A DNA stretch of 64,000 bases from [Empedobacter] haloabium (GTDB lineage Bacteria; Pseudomonadota; Gammaproteobacteria; Burkholderiales; Burkholderiaceae_D), in assembly GCA_008011715.2 (NCBI GenBank), contig CP136508.1, positions 3,844,001 through 3,908,000 of the forward strand, in the 5' to 3' direction. The notes beneath the pieces are model-generated. The model did no database searches and was not told where the DNA came from. It saw only the letters and a program-made list of their open reading frames with translations. Positions within the stretch are counted from its first letter, which is position 1; the number at the start of each line of letters is the position of its first letter. This document shows, piece after piece, positions 1 through 9,001 of this stretch. The translations under genes and the position numbers were made by a program.

Positions 1-744
1 GACGCCACGATAGGTCCACGGTCCGGTGGCGCTGGGACCGGTGGCGTAGGCGGTGTGCTCCGGGAACTCGCGCGAGTAGCTCAGGTAGTAGGTGCCCTTG
101 TGCTTGTGCAGGTAGGCCGCTTCCGTGAAGTTGTCGATGCCCTGGGTGTGGATCGGGCCATCGAGCTCGATCATGTTCGGCTTCAGCTTGGCCCACTTCA
201 GCACGCGGTTGCCCCAGTACAGGTAGGCCTGGCCGTCGTCGTCGATGAAGACGGTCGGGTCGATGTCGTCCCAGGGAATATCCGATTCCTTCGTCATGTC
301 GTTGGTCACGAGTGCCGTGCCGCGCGCGTCCTTGAATGGGCCGGTCGGGCTGTCCGCCACCGCCACGCCGATGGCCTTGCCGGGGTTGGTGGCGTGATCG
401 ACGGTGGCATAGAAGTAGTATTTGCCGTTGCGCTTGGCGATGTCGGACGCCCACGCATCCGCGCGCGCCCAGCCGAAGGTCTTGACGGACAACGGCGCGC
501 CGTGTTCCTGCCAGTTCCTCATGTCGCACGTCGAATACACGCGCCACTCCTTCATCAGGTAGTCCTTGCCGTCCGCCGGTGCGTCGTCCTTGCCGACGTA
601 CAGGTAGACGCGGCCGTTGTCGACCAGCGCGGCCGGGTCGGCCGTGTAGATGTTCGGGAACAGCGGATTGGCTGCTTGTACGACGGCGTGCGCCGTCAGC
701 GCCGCGGCCGCCAGCGCGGCCGCGACGAGAGTCTTGCGAAACAT
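1..744 (-). CDS. Exported GH43 family glycosidase (C-terminus cut by window edge)
   Basis: The first 248 residues of a secreted family 43 glycoside hydrolase, continuing beyond base 1. The start has a clear AGGAG ribosome site 8 bases upstream. Residues 1-24 form a signal peptide (FRK then a hydrophobic Ala/Leu run). The three GH43 acidic residues are visible: Asp36 (TADP) as base, Asp162 (DDIDPTVF) as pKa modulator, Glu208 (NFTEAAY) as acid. It lies 8 bases after the last permease gene of the YtfQRT-type transporter, so it is probably the last or a late gene of that operon and acts in the periplasm or outside on arabinose-containing oligosaccharides. Substrate (arabinofuranosidase or xylosidase) cannot be decided from the sequence. 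Confidence 0.9.
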   Translation of the reverse strand, partial: MFRKTLVAAALAAAALTAHAVVQAANPLFPNIYTADPAALVDNGRVYLYVGKDDAPADGKDYLMKEWRVYSTCDMRNWQEHGAPLSVKTFGWARADAWASDIAKRNGKYYFYATVDHATNPGKAIGVAVADSPTGPFKDARGTALVTNDMTKESDIPWDDIDPTVFIDDDGQAYLYWGNRVLKWAKLKPNMIELDGPIHTQGIDNFTEAAYLHKHKGTYYLSYSREFPEHTAYATGPSATGPWTYRGV

Positions 745-752
745 GAAATCTC

Positions 753-1736
753 CTAGCTTGGAACGCGCGCCGACAGCAGGCGCTGTACGACGCAGAACAG
801 GAACAGCAGCGCGCCGATGACGATCTTGGTCCACCAGGACGACAAGGTGCCGTCGAACGCGATCAGGGTCTGGATGGTGCCCAGCACCAGCACGCCGGAC
901 AGGGCGCCGGCCACGTAGCCGTAGCCGCCGGACAGCAGGGTACCGCCGATCACGACCGCCGCGATCGCATCGAGCTCGGTGCCCTGCGCATGCTGGCCAT
1001 AGCCGGACAGCATGTAGAACGCGAACAGCACGCCGCCCAGCGACGCGCACAAGCCGCTGAACGAATACACCAGCATGCGGGTGCGGCCGACTGCCAGGCC
1101 CATCATCAGTGCCGACTGCTCGTTGCCGCCGATGGCGTAGACCGCGCGGCCGAAGGCGGTGCGGCGTGACACCCAGATGGTGGCGGCCAGCAGCGCCAGC
1201 GCCACCAGCGCGCCGACCGACAGGAAGCCGCCCAGCACGGGCACCTGCACCTGTGACACGGCCACGAACAGCGGGTCGTCGATGGTGATCGACTCGATGC
1301 TGATCAGGTAGCACAGGCCGCGCGCCAGGAACATGCCGGCCAGGGTGACGATGAAGGGCTGCAGCTGGAAGTAGTGGATGATCGCACCCTGGGCGGCACC
1401 GAACAGCGCGCCCATGGCCAGCACGGCGACGATGACGACGGCCGGCGGCCAGTGCGCCGTGTTGAGCAGCCAGGCCGCCACCATCGTGGTCAGCGCCAGC
1501 ACGGAACCGACCGACAGGTCGATCCCGCCGGACAGGATGACGAGGCCCATCCCGATCGCCAGCACCAGCAGGAAGGCGTTGTCGATCAACAGGTTCAGCA
1601 TGACCTGCCAGGACAGGAAACCGGGATAGGCGGCGCCGCCCGCCAGCAGCAGCACGGCCAGCAGCACGACGGTGACGACGGAGGTGAAGTACGGCGCGCC
1701 GGCCACGCCGCGCGCACTGTTCAAAACGGCGCTCAT
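753..1736 (-). CDS. yjfF: Sugar ABC transporter permease, YjfF type
   Basis: Inner-membrane permease (327 aa) of the RbsC/BPD_transp_2 family, with many hydrophobic segments and the family signature LSGGIDLSVGSV near residue 65. The start was placed at MSAVLN because it overlaps the stop of the preceding permease in an ATGA; the open frame further upstream is a shadow. With the adjacent permease it forms the channel of a YtfQ-YtfR-YtfT-YjfF system, which in E. coli imports galactofuranose. Here, among arabinofuranosidase genes and L-arabinose catabolic genes, L-arabinose (probably furanose) is the inferred cargo. Confidence 0.9.
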   Translation of the reverse strand: MSAVLNSARGVAGAPYFTSVVTVVLLAVLLLAGGAAYPGFLSWQVMLNLLIDNAFLLVLAIGMGLVILSGGIDLSVGSVLALTTMVAAWLLNTAHWPPAVVIVAVLAMGALFGAAQGAIIHYFQLQPFIVTLAGMFLARGLCYLISIESITIDDPLFVAVSQVQVPVLGGFLSVGALVALALLAATIWVSRRTAFGRAVYAIGGNEQSALMMGLAVGRTRMLVYSFSGLCASLGGVLFAFYMLSGYGQHAQGTELDAIAAVVIGGTLLSGGYGYVAGALSGVLVLGTIQTLIAFDGTLSSWWTKIVIGALLFLFCVVQRLLSARVPS

Positions 1737-2809
1737 GCGCGGCCCTTCCACAGATTCTTGAAGCCGGCCGACTGCGACAGGCAGACGGCGAAGACGACGA
1801 TCGACTTGACGACCATGTTCACTTCCGGCGGCACACCCAGCGAATAGATCGTGTAGGTCAGGGTCTGGATGATCAGCGCGCCGATCATGCTGCCGGCCAG
1901 GCTGAACTTGCCGCCCGCCAGCGAGGTGCCGCCGAGGGTGACGGCGAGGATGGCGTCCAGTTCCAGCAGCAGGCCGGCGTTGTTGGCGTCCGCGCTCTTG
2001 ATGTTGGACGCGATCATCAGGCCGGCCAGGCCGGCGCAGGCGGAGCAGAACACGTAGACGGCAAAAATCAGCGTGGCCGTGCGCAGGCCGGCCAGGCGCG
2101 CGGCCACGGGATTGATGCCGACCGCCTGGATGAACAGGCCAAGCGCCGTCTTCTTCAACAGCAGGCCGACCACCAGCAAGACGGCCGCGACCAGCCAGAG
2201 CGCGAATGGAATCCCCAGCAGGTAGCCGCTGCCCAGGAAGAAGAACGGCTTGTAGTAGACGGTGACGATCTGGCCGTCCGTCAGCAGCTGCGCCAGGCCG
2301 CGGCCTGCCACCATCAGGATCAAGGTGGCGACGATGGGCTGCAGCTTCAGGCCGGCCACCAGCAGGCCGTTCCAGGCGCCGCACAGGATGGCCGCGCCCA
2401 GGGCCGCGGCCAGGGCCAGCGCCATCGGCGTATTGGCCACGTACTCGGGCACGCCATCATTGACGACCATCGTGCCGCCGATCAGCATCGCGGCGACCGT
2501 GCCGGACAGCGCAACGACCGCGCCCACCGAGATGTCGATGCCGCGCGTGGCGATCACCAGGGTCATGCCCAACGCGGCCAGCATCAGCGGCGCCGCGCGG
2601 TTGACGATGTCGATCAGGGGCCCGTACAGGTGGCCGTCGCGGATCTGCAGGTGGAAGAAGCCGGGGATGAAGATCAGGTCCAGCACCAGCAGCGCGGCGA
2701 GGGCCAGCAGCGGCTTGGCCAGCGGATGCGCGAGCAGCCCCGGGCCGCGCGCGGGTGGCGTGCCGGCCGCCGGTTGCGGAGCCGGTGCTTGCAGTGGGGC
2801 GGCGCTCAT
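1733..2809 (-). CDS. ytfT: Sugar ABC transporter permease, YtfT type
   Basis: Inner-membrane permease (358 aa) of the RbsC family. It has an Ala/Pro-rich N-terminal cytoplasmic tail of about 30 residues, then multiple hydrophobic helices and the motif TRGIDISVGAV near residue 90, the usual position for this family. It overlaps the ATPase gene upstream and the second permease downstream by 4 bases each, so the transporter subunits are translationally coupled. Two different permeases rather than a homodimer is typical of YtfT/YjfF systems. Confidence 0.92.
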   Translation of the reverse strand: MSAAPLQAPAPQPAAGTPPARGPGLLAHPLAKPLLALAALLVLDLIFIPGFFHLQIRDGHLYGPLIDIVNRAAPLMLAALGMTLVIATRGIDISVGAVVALSGTVAAMLIGGTMVVNDGVPEYVANTPMALALAAALGAAILCGAWNGLLVAGLKLQPIVATLILMVAGRGLAQLLTDGQIVTVYYKPFFFLGSGYLLGIPFALWLVAAVLLVVGLLLKKTALGLFIQAVGINPVAARLAGLRTATLIFAVYVFCSACAGLAGLMIASNIKSADANNAGLLLELDAILAVTLGGTSLAGGKFSLAGSMIGALIIQTLTYTIYSLGVPPEVNMVVKSIVVFAVCLSQSAGFKNLWKGRA

Positions 2810-4335
2810 GCCTGCTCTCCCGCGATCACCGTCAGTACGGACTGTTCATCGAGCTCGCCGCGGCGGTACTCGCCGCAGGCCTTGCGGTCGCGCATGACGA
2901 CCATGCGGTCGCTGCAGCGCAGCACCTCGGGCAGCTCCGACGAGATGAACAGGATCGACAGGCCCTTGCGGCACAGCTTCGTTACGTAATCCATGATTTC
3001 CTGCTTGGCGCGCACGTCGATGCCGCGCGTCGGTTCGTCCAGGATCAGCAGGCGCGGGTCGGTGGCCAGCCAGCGCGCCAGCAGCACCTTCTGCTGGTTG
3101 CCGCCGGACAGCGTGCCGATCGGGGTTTCGATGCTGGCCGTCTTGATGCCCAGCCATTTGACGTAGTCGGTGGCCAGCTGCTGCTGGCGTTTCAGGGGGA
3201 TGGCGCGCAGCATGCCGGCCTTGGCCTGCAGCGCCAGGATCAGGTTCTCGCGCACGGACAGCGCCAGGATCGCGCCCTCGTGCTTGCGGTCTTCCGAACA
3301 GAAGCCGATGCCGGCCGCGATGGCGTCGCGCGGGGTGGTGAACGTGCGTTCGCGCCCGCCGATGGCGATCGTGCCGCCGTCGGCCTTGTCGGCGCCGAAC
3401 AGCAGGCGCGCCAGCTCGGTGCGGCCGGAGCCCAGCAGGCCGGCCAGACCGAGGACCTCGCCCTGGTGGATCGTCACGTCCACCGGGGCCAGCACGCCCT
3501 TGCGCGCCAGGTCGCGCGTGGCCAGCAGCACCTCGCCATGCGCCACGGCCTCGGCGTGCTGCATGGCCTCCGCCGGCTCCGGCGCGGCCGGTGCCCCCAC
3601 CATCTTGTTGACGAGCGCCAGGCGGCTCAATTCGCTGCAGGGGTACTCGCCTTCGCGTTCGCCGTTGCGCATCACGGTGATGCGGTCCGAGATCGCGTAG
3701 GTCTGGTCGAGGAAATGGGTGACGAACAGGATTGCCATGCCCTGCTCGCGCAGGCGGCGCAGCACGCGGAACAGCAGCTGCACTTCCGGCTCGTCCAGGC
3801 TGGACGTGGGCTCGTCCAGGATCAGCACCTTGGCCGAGATGTCGAGCGCGCGCGAGATCGCCACCATCTGCTGGATCGCCAGCGGATAGCGCGACAGCGG
3901 CGCCGTCACGTCGATGTCGACCTCCAGCTGGCGCAACAGCGCCTGCGCATTGCGCCGCATGGCGGCCCAGTCGATGCCGAACAGCGTTTTCGGATAGCGG
4001 CCGATGAAGATGTTTTCCGCGACCGACAGGTTCGGGCACAGATTGACTTCCTGGTAGACCGTGCTGATGCCCAGCTGCTGCGCCTCCAGGGTGGAACGGG
4101 GACTGACAGGGCGCCCGTCCAGCAGGATGGTGCCGGCGTCCGGCGTATAGACGCCCGTCAGCACCTTGATCAGGGTGGACTTGCCGGCGCCGTTCTGGCC
4201 CATCAGCGTGTGTACCTCGCCCGGATACAGGCGCAGGCCGGCGTCGGACAGCGCCTTCACGCCGGGAAAGGCCTTGTGGATGCCGGCCAGTTCCAGCACC
4301 GGCCGCGCCGGGCCGGCCTTTGCTTCGATGGCCAT
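2806..4335 (-). CDS. ytfR: Sugar ABC transporter ATPase with two nucleotide-binding domains, YtfR type
   Basis: Cytoplasmic ATPase of 509 aa with two fused ABC domains, as in AraG, RbsA and YtfR. The first half has Walker A GQNGAGKS (residues 46-53) and Walker B LILDEPTSSLD. The second half has a non-canonical P-loop region (LLGSGRTEL), a canonical LSGGNQQK signature and LLILDEPTRGID. This asymmetry is normal for carbohydrate CUT2 transporters. The start ATG shares one base with the stop of the binding-protein gene (TGATG), so expression is coupled to it. It powers uptake of the sugar delivered by the periplasmic protein encoded just upstream. Confidence 0.95.
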   Translation of the reverse strand: MAIEAKAGPARPVLELAGIHKAFPGVKALSDAGLRLYPGEVHTLMGQNGAGKSTLIKVLTGVYTPDAGTILLDGRPVSPRSTLEAQQLGISTVYQEVNLCPNLSVAENIFIGRYPKTLFGIDWAAMRRNAQALLRQLEVDIDVTAPLSRYPLAIQQMVAISRALDISAKVLILDEPTSSLDEPEVQLLFRVLRRLREQGMAILFVTHFLDQTYAISDRITVMRNGEREGEYPCSELSRLALVNKMVGAPAAPEPAEAMQHAEAVAHGEVLLATRDLARKGVLAPVDVTIHQGEVLGLAGLLGSGRTELARLLFGADKADGGTIAIGGRERTFTTPRDAIAAGIGFCSEDRKHEGAILALSVRENLILALQAKAGMLRAIPLKRQQQLATDYVKWLGIKTASIETPIGTLSGGNQQKVLLARWLATDPRLLILDEPTRGIDVRAKQEIMDYVTKLCRKGLSILFISSELPEVLRCSDRMVVMRDRKACGEYRRGELDEQSVLTVIAGEQA

Positions 4336-5300
4336 CAGTATTTACGGTTCGGGAATTCCTTGGCCGCCACTTCGGCCGGGAACACGCTCTCCTGGGTCAC
4401 GATGCGCTTCGGTACCGGCTTGCCGGCGACGACATCCTTCGCCACCTGCATCAGCTGAGGCCCCAGCAGCGGGCTGCATTCGACGGTCACGTTCAGCTTA
4501 CCCTGCATCATGGCCTCGAAGGCGCCCTTGACGCCGTCGATCGAGACGATGACGATGTCCTTGCCAGGCTTCATGCCGGCTTCCTCGATGGCCTGGATGG
4601 CGCCGATGGCCATGTCGTCGTTGTGCGCATACAGCACGTTGATGTTCTTGCCGTCCGCCTTGAGGAAGGCTTCCATCACCTCCTTGCCTTTGGCACGGGT
4701 GAATTCGCCCGTCTGGGTGCGGATGATCTTCAGCTGCGGATTGCCCTTGATGATCTCCTCGAAGCCGGCCTTGCGGTCGATGGCGGGCGCGGAACCCACG
4801 GTACCCTGCAGCTCGACGATGTTGAGGTTCTTGCCGGGGTTCTTCTTGGCGTAGTCCACCAGCCAGCGGGCGGCGCGGCGGCCTTCCTCGACGAAGTCGG
4901 AGCCGATCATCGTCACCACCAGCGAGCGGTCCGTTACGTTGACGTCGCGGTCGGTCAGGATCACGGGGATCTTGGCGGCTTTCGCCTCGCGCAGCACCGT
5001 GTCCCAGCCCGATTCGACGACCGGCGAAAACGCGATCACGTCCACGCGCTGGGCGATGAACGAGCGGATCGCCTTGACCTGGTTTTCCTGGCGCTGCTGG
5101 GCGTCGGCGAACTTCAGGTTGACGCCGGCCTTCTTCGCCGCATCCTTGATGGAGACGGTGTTGGCGGTGCGCCACTCGCTTTCTGCGCCGACCTGGGAGA
5201 AGCCCATGACCAGCGGTTTCGCGGCGAGCGCGTTGAAGGCGGCGGAGCTGCCGGCCAGGGCGATGGCGGCGGCGATGAGGTTCCTGCGGAAGGTATTCAT
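4335..5300 (-). CDS. ytfQ: Periplasmic sugar-binding protein of ABC transporter, YtfQ type
   Basis: 321-aa periplasmic binding protein of the Peripla_BP_4/RbsB fold. Residues 1-27 are a signal peptide (RR, hydrophobic stretch, ALA-A). The mature N-terminus (KPLVMGFSQVGAESEWR) and the SIDG motif near residue 250 are characteristic of YtfQ-like furanose binders. The start has an AGGAG site 8 bases upstream. It is the first gene of the transporter operon and is preceded by a promoter carrying the GATAT-N8-ATATC operator. In E. coli YtfQ binds galactofuranose; the surrounding arabinan genes suggest arabinofuranose/L-arabinose here, which is inference. Confidence 0.93.
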   Translation of the reverse strand: MNTFRRNLIAAAIALAGSSAAFNALAAKPLVMGFSQVGAESEWRTANTVSIKDAAKKAGVNLKFADAQQRQENQVKAIRSFIAQRVDVIAFSPVVESGWDTVLREAKAAKIPVILTDRDVNVTDRSLVVTMIGSDFVEEGRRAARWLVDYAKKNPGKNLNIVELQGTVGSAPAIDRKAGFEEIIKGNPQLKIIRTQTGEFTRAKGKEVMEAFLKADGKNINVLYAHNDDMAIGAIQAIEEAGMKPGKDIVIVSIDGVKGAFEAMMQGKLNVTVECSPLLGPQLMQVAKDVVAGKPVPKRIVTQESVFPAEVAAKEFPNRKY

Positions 5301-5332
5301 GAGGGTCTCCTGGATTGTCTTTTTATGAATCT

Positions 5333-5399
5333 ATAGTAGGAGAAACGTTCATGTCGATCCAATACATTTTTTGTCTCCCGCGATATCTTTTTTGTTATC
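5333..5399 (-). promoter_or_regulatory. Promoter and palindromic operator of the transporter operon (site 1)
   Basis: On the minus strand: an 18-bp palindrome of the GATAT-N8-ATATC type at 5382-5399 (right arm has one mismatch, TTATC), 18 bp, then ATTGG overlapping the -35 TTGGAT (5357-5362), 18-bp spacer, and -10 TACTAT (5333-5338), about 33 bp before the ytfQ start. The palindrome overlaps the stop codon of the GH127 gene. The same layout with identical spacing occurs at 19340-19406 and 26923-26989. If the start point is about 7 bases past the -10, the palindrome is centred near -64, which would suit an activator. Confidence 0.7.
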
Positions 5400-7743
5400 A
5401 CTCGCCGCGCAGCAGCTTGAGGCCGTACAGGCCCCCGGCCAGCGAACCCGGATGGGCGGCAAACTTGACGCTCAGCGATCCGTCGTGAGTCGTGCGGGCT
5501 GGCAAGTCGATCTCGACGTCGTAGAACTCGCGCTCGTTCGGGCCCAGCGTGATGGTGCGGAGCAGCTGGTCGTCGACCAGGACGTCGAAGCGGCGGCCGG
5601 CATCCGCGGCGGCAAACGTCAGCCGCAGCACCCTGCCCTCGCCGGCCTTGTCGTTCAGGCGGTAGCTGAACCATCCGCTGGCATGGCGCCAGTGCCGGCC
5701 GCCGTTGATGCCCGCGTCCGCGCCTTCGCCCTGGAAGCCATGGTCCGATTCCGGCTGCTGTTCGCCCGGTGCCACCTGGTCGATCGTGCGCCGGGCCAGC
5801 GCGATGCGCTCGGCCTCGCCCTGCGCCGTGCGCGCGCGCAGCTCGGCCGCGCCGGCCGGGGTGCTGTGCTGCCAATACAACATATAGCGCGCGTCGTGCA
5901 GGCGGAAGAACGGGATCAGGCGCAGGCCGGCCGCGTTGGGGCCCTGGATCAGGCCCGGCGCCGTGAAGGTCAACGGCTGCCCTGGCACGGGCTTGAAGCG
6001 GTGCAGGAAGTCCCTGGTGTCGCTGACGAACAACGGCGCAGCCTCCTGCGGACAGGTCGGCCCCTGGGCGATATGGCCCATGCGCGAGCCGTCCGCGAAC
6101 ACGTTCAGCGTTTCGTGCGCGAACGGTGCCGTCTTCGCCGCCAGCACGATGGGGCCATGCAGCACGGCGTAGTGGTTCGAACGGTCTGGCAGCTGTTCCA
6201 GGCGCGTCGTCATCGGCAAGGCCACGTCTACCGTGTCGCCGTCGCGCCAGGCGCGCGCGATGCGCACGTAGCCGTCTTCGCCGGCCACGGCCTTGACTGG
6301 CTTGCCGTTGACCTTGAGGCGCAGCGCGCCCGGCTTGACCCAGCCGGGGTAACGCAGCTTCAAATTCAGTGTGGCGTTGCCGCGCACCGTCAGGCGGCTG
6401 CTGGCCCGGTCGGGGAATTGCGTGCTTTGCTCGATGCGCACGCCCTTGGCGCGCCAGTCCAGCGTGGACGGGATGTACAGGTTGACGTACAGGTCGTCGC
6501 CGTCGTGGGCGTAGATGAATTCACCGTGCCTGGCGTGGCTCTCGATGCCGGAGCCCACGCAGCACCACATGCCTTCGTCCACCTGCGAATACACGCGGTA
6601 GTGATTCGGCCGCATCGGCGTGAAGTACACGAAACCGCCCGACCCGGGCCGCTGCGAGGCCAGGATATGGTTGTACAGCGCGCGTTCATAATAGTCGCCG
6701 TAGCGCCGCGACGGCCGCCGTTCGAACAGCAGGGCCGTCAGCTTCAGCATATTGTAGGTATTGCAGGTCTCGGGCCCTTCCACCTCGTCGACCATCGGCG
6801 CGAAGCTGGCGCTGTCGTGGAAGTGCTCCTTGACGCTGTTGCCGCCGATGGCGACGGAGCGCTTCTCCACCACCGTTTGCCAGAATGTGCGCGCGGCCGC
6901 ATCCCACTGCGGCTCGCCGGTGGCCTGGCCGATGCGCTCGAAGCCGATCACCTTCGGGATCTGGGTATTGGCATGCAAGCCGGTCAGGCGGTCCTCGCCG
7001 GCTGCCAGCGGTTGCAGGATGGCCTGGTGCGAGAAGCGGCGCGCCAGGTGCAGGTACTTGATGTCGCCGGTGAGCCTGGCCACGTCCGCCAGCACCTCGT
7101 TCATGCCGCCATGCTCGCTTCTGAGCATCGCTTGCATCTGCTCGTCGGACAGGCGCGCCGTCAGCGCCAGTGCCCAGTCGGACAGCTTGACCAGCATGGC
7201 GCGCGCGTCCTCGTTGCCGGCGTATTGCCACGCATCGCGCAGGCCGGCAAAGGTCTTGTGCAGGTTATACCATGGCACCCACTTGCCGTTGACGCTGAAG
7301 TTGTCCGCATGGAGCTTGCCTTGCGCGATCTCGCCCCAGGCGGCGCGCCCGCCGGGAATGCCGCCCAGGTAGCCGTCGGCCGCCTGGCATTTCTTCAGCT
7401 CCGCAACGAAGTAGTCGAGTCGTTCGCGCACGCGCGCGTCGCCGGTGGATGCGGCCATCAGCGCCAGCGCGGACAGGTAATGCCCGCCCATGTGCCCGTC
7501 CAGCCCGGACGACTCCCAGTTGCCGTAGCTGGGCTTGACCAGCGCCAGCCCCGCCTCGCGGCGAAACGGCGCCAGCAGGCGCTCGGCGTCCAGCGCCAGC
7601 AGGTAGCGCAGGTCGGTCTGCTGCGCCTGCAGGAACGGACCGTCAGTGAGGCGCACGTCGCGCAGCGGGAACAGTTCGGCGGCGGAGGCGGACAGCGCCA
7701 GCGAGAGCGCGACACCGGCGCCAAGACAGGAAAACAGCTTCAT
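5398..7743 (-). CDS. Exported beta-L-arabinofuranosidase, GH127/GH146 type
   Basis: 781-aa DUF1680-type glycosidase with a signal peptide (residues 1-22). The zinc-thiolate active site of family 127 (HypBA1) is visible: Glu325 and Cys327 in PETCNTYN, and Cys394-Cys395 in GMWCCVGSG, where one cysteine is the nucleophile. Glu306 (VKEHF) fits the acid/base position. The catalytic alpha/alpha barrel comes first; beta-sandwich domains follow from about residue 400. The family releases beta-L-arabinofuranose from glycoproteins or pectic side chains. Family 146 is closely similar and cannot be excluded. It is the last gene of the large GH cluster; an intergenic repeat separates it from the endo-arabinanase gene. 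Confidence 0.9.
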   Translation of the reverse strand: MKLFSCLGAGVALSLALSASAAELFPLRDVRLTDGPFLQAQQTDLRYLLALDAERLLAPFRREAGLALVKPSYGNWESSGLDGHMGGHYLSALALMAASTGDARVRERLDYFVAELKKCQAADGYLGGIPGGRAAWGEIAQGKLHADNFSVNGKWVPWYNLHKTFAGLRDAWQYAGNEDARAMLVKLSDWALALTARLSDEQMQAMLRSEHGGMNEVLADVARLTGDIKYLHLARRFSHQAILQPLAAGEDRLTGLHANTQIPKVIGFERIGQATGEPQWDAAARTFWQTVVEKRSVAIGGNSVKEHFHDSASFAPMVDEVEGPETCNTYNMLKLTALLFERRPSRRYGDYYERALYNHILASQRPGSGGFVYFTPMRPNHYRVYSQVDEGMWCCVGSGIESHARHGEFIYAHDGDDLYVNLYIPSTLDWRAKGVRIEQSTQFPDRASSRLTVRGNATLNLKLRYPGWVKPGALRLKVNGKPVKAVAGEDGYVRIARAWRDGDTVDVALPMTTRLEQLPDRSNHYAVLHGPIVLAAKTAPFAHETLNVFADGSRMGHIAQGPTCPQEAAPLFVSDTRDFLHRFKPVPGQPLTFTAPGLIQGPNAAGLRLIPFFRLHDARYMLYWQHSTPAGAAELRARTAQGEAERIALARRTIDQVAPGEQQPESDHGFQGEGADAGINGGRHWRHASGWFSYRLNDKAGEGRVLRLTFAAADAGRRFDVLVDDQLLRTITLGPNEREFYDVEIDLPARTTHDGSLSVKFAAHPGSLAGGLYGLKLLRGE

Positions 7744-7762
7744 GGATCATCCTGGATAACTG

Positions 7763-7953
7763 CCGGGCCCGTGTCCCACCTCGGTGTCAGTCACCGAAAC
7801 GGGACACGAGCCCGGCCGTTGCATTGGTTTAGTTCGTGCCCCACCTTGGGGCCCCACTCGGGGCCAGTCCCAAGCGAGACACGACCTCGACCATCTGTAT
7901 GGCTCAGCCCGTGTCCCAGTCTGGTGACTGACCCCGTGGTGGGACACAAGCTC
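7763..7953 (-). repeat. Extragenic palindromes (REP/BIME type, GTGTCCC class)
   Basis: The 214-bp gap between the GH127 and GH43 genes is filled by three related units. The first (7763-7815) has arms CGTGTCCCACC and GGGACACG. The middle one is degenerate (about 7830-7890). The third (7906-7953) has the core GGTGACTGACCCC, which is the reverse complement of the GGGGTCAGTCACC type core of the first. Outer units are therefore in opposite orientation, as in a BIME. The same paired arrangement recurs at 53604-53727. Confidence 0.7.
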
Positions 7954-7957
7954 GGCA

Positions 7958-8989
7958 CTAGCGCGCCGGCAGCAGCCGGCTCTGGTAGCTGTCCAGCTGC
8001 GCCGGGTCCACCGTCGGCCAGCCGGCGCTGTCCCATCCGATATCGAGGACTTTCAGCTTCTGCTGGTAGCGGTCGGCCGTTTCGTAGGCGTGCAGCACCA
8101 GCACGTCACGGCCGTCGAACGTGTAGGCACTGTTGTGGCCCACGCCGATCCAGTTGCGGTTGCCCTTCACGACCAGCGTGCCGCCACCCTTCGCCATGTC
8201 CTTGCCATCCTTGTCCAGGTACGGCCCGGTGACGTCGCGCGCTCGGCCCACGACGACGTGGTAGGTGCTCTTCTCCTTCTGGCAGCACAGGCCCCAGGAG
8301 GCGAACAGGTAGTACCAGTCGCCCTTCTTGAAGATGAACGGCGCCTCGACCTCCTGCGGTGCCGCCTCGCCGGCCGGCGTGAGCGTCGGCGCGCGCGTGG
8401 CGATCGTGTGCCACTGCTGCGGTTCGGCCGGCCGGGTCCAGCTGGCATCGAGCCTGACCAGCTTCAGCCCGCCCCAGAACGAGCCGAACGCCATCCAGCC
8501 GTTGCCCGCCTTGTCGGCGATGACGGCCGGGTCGATCGCGTTCCATTCGTCCCGGTTCGGCAGCGACCGCAGCACCATCCCCTGGTCCTCCCACCTGTAG
8601 TCGGGCGAACGGGGATCGAGCGTCTTGTTGACCGTGACGCCGATACCGGAGGTGTTCTTGCCGAAGCTCGATACCGAGTAGTACAGCAAGAACTTGCCGT
8701 CATGGCGCACCACGTCCGGCGCCCACACGTGGCCGTCGAACTGCGGCGCCACGCGTTTCGCCCACGCGGGCTCGCCCGCGAACACACGCCCTTCCGGCAC
8801 CCAGTCCTTCATGTCGGCCGAGCTGTAGAACGTGATGCCCGGCCCCGTGCTGAAGACGTAATAGCGGGCGCCGTCCTGCGCCATCACGGGGTCATGCACC
8901 TCCACCTGGGCCGCCTGCGCGGCGCAGGTGAATGTAATCCCGCCCGCCAGGCAGGCGGCAAGAAGGGCCATTGCCTTGGTACTGTTCAT
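7958..8989 (-). CDS. Exported endo-alpha-1,5-L-arabinanase, GH43 (subfamily 5 type)
   Basis: About 343 aa, secreted (signal peptide to about residue 28). GH43 catalytic residues are Asp33 (EVHDPV), Asp153 (NAIDPAV) and Glu215 (EVEAPFI). The segment LCCQKEKSTYHVVVGR is typical of arabinan endo-1,5-alpha-L-arabinosidases, which cut the backbone of debranched arabinan. Two start codons are 6 bases apart: 8995 has the Shine-Dalgarno GAAGG directly against it, so the second ATG at 8989 with better spacing was chosen. It follows the lipoprotein GH43 gene by 12 bases in the same operon. Confidence 0.9.
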   Translation of the reverse strand: MNSTKAMALLAACLAGGITFTCAAQAAQVEVHDPVMAQDGARYYVFSTGPGITFYSSADMKDWVPEGRVFAGEPAWAKRVAPQFDGHVWAPDVVRHDGKFLLYYSVSSFGKNTSGIGVTVNKTLDPRSPDYRWEDQGMVLRSLPNRDEWNAIDPAVIADKAGNGWMAFGSFWGGLKLVRLDASWTRPAEPQQWHTIATRAPTLTPAGEAAPQEVEAPFIFKKGDWYYLFASWGLCCQKEKSTYHVVVGRARDVTGPYLDKDGKDMAKGGGTLVVKGNRNWIGVGHNSAYTFDGRDVLVLHAYETADRYQQKLKVLDIGWDSAGWPTVDPAQLDSYQSRLLPAR

Positions 8990-9001
8990 TCTCATCCTTC
9001 T

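Noticed and set aside
7763..7953. CRISPR-like array
   Set aside because: Units are inverted palindromes of unequal spacing, not direct repeats with uniform spacers, and no cas gene is present.
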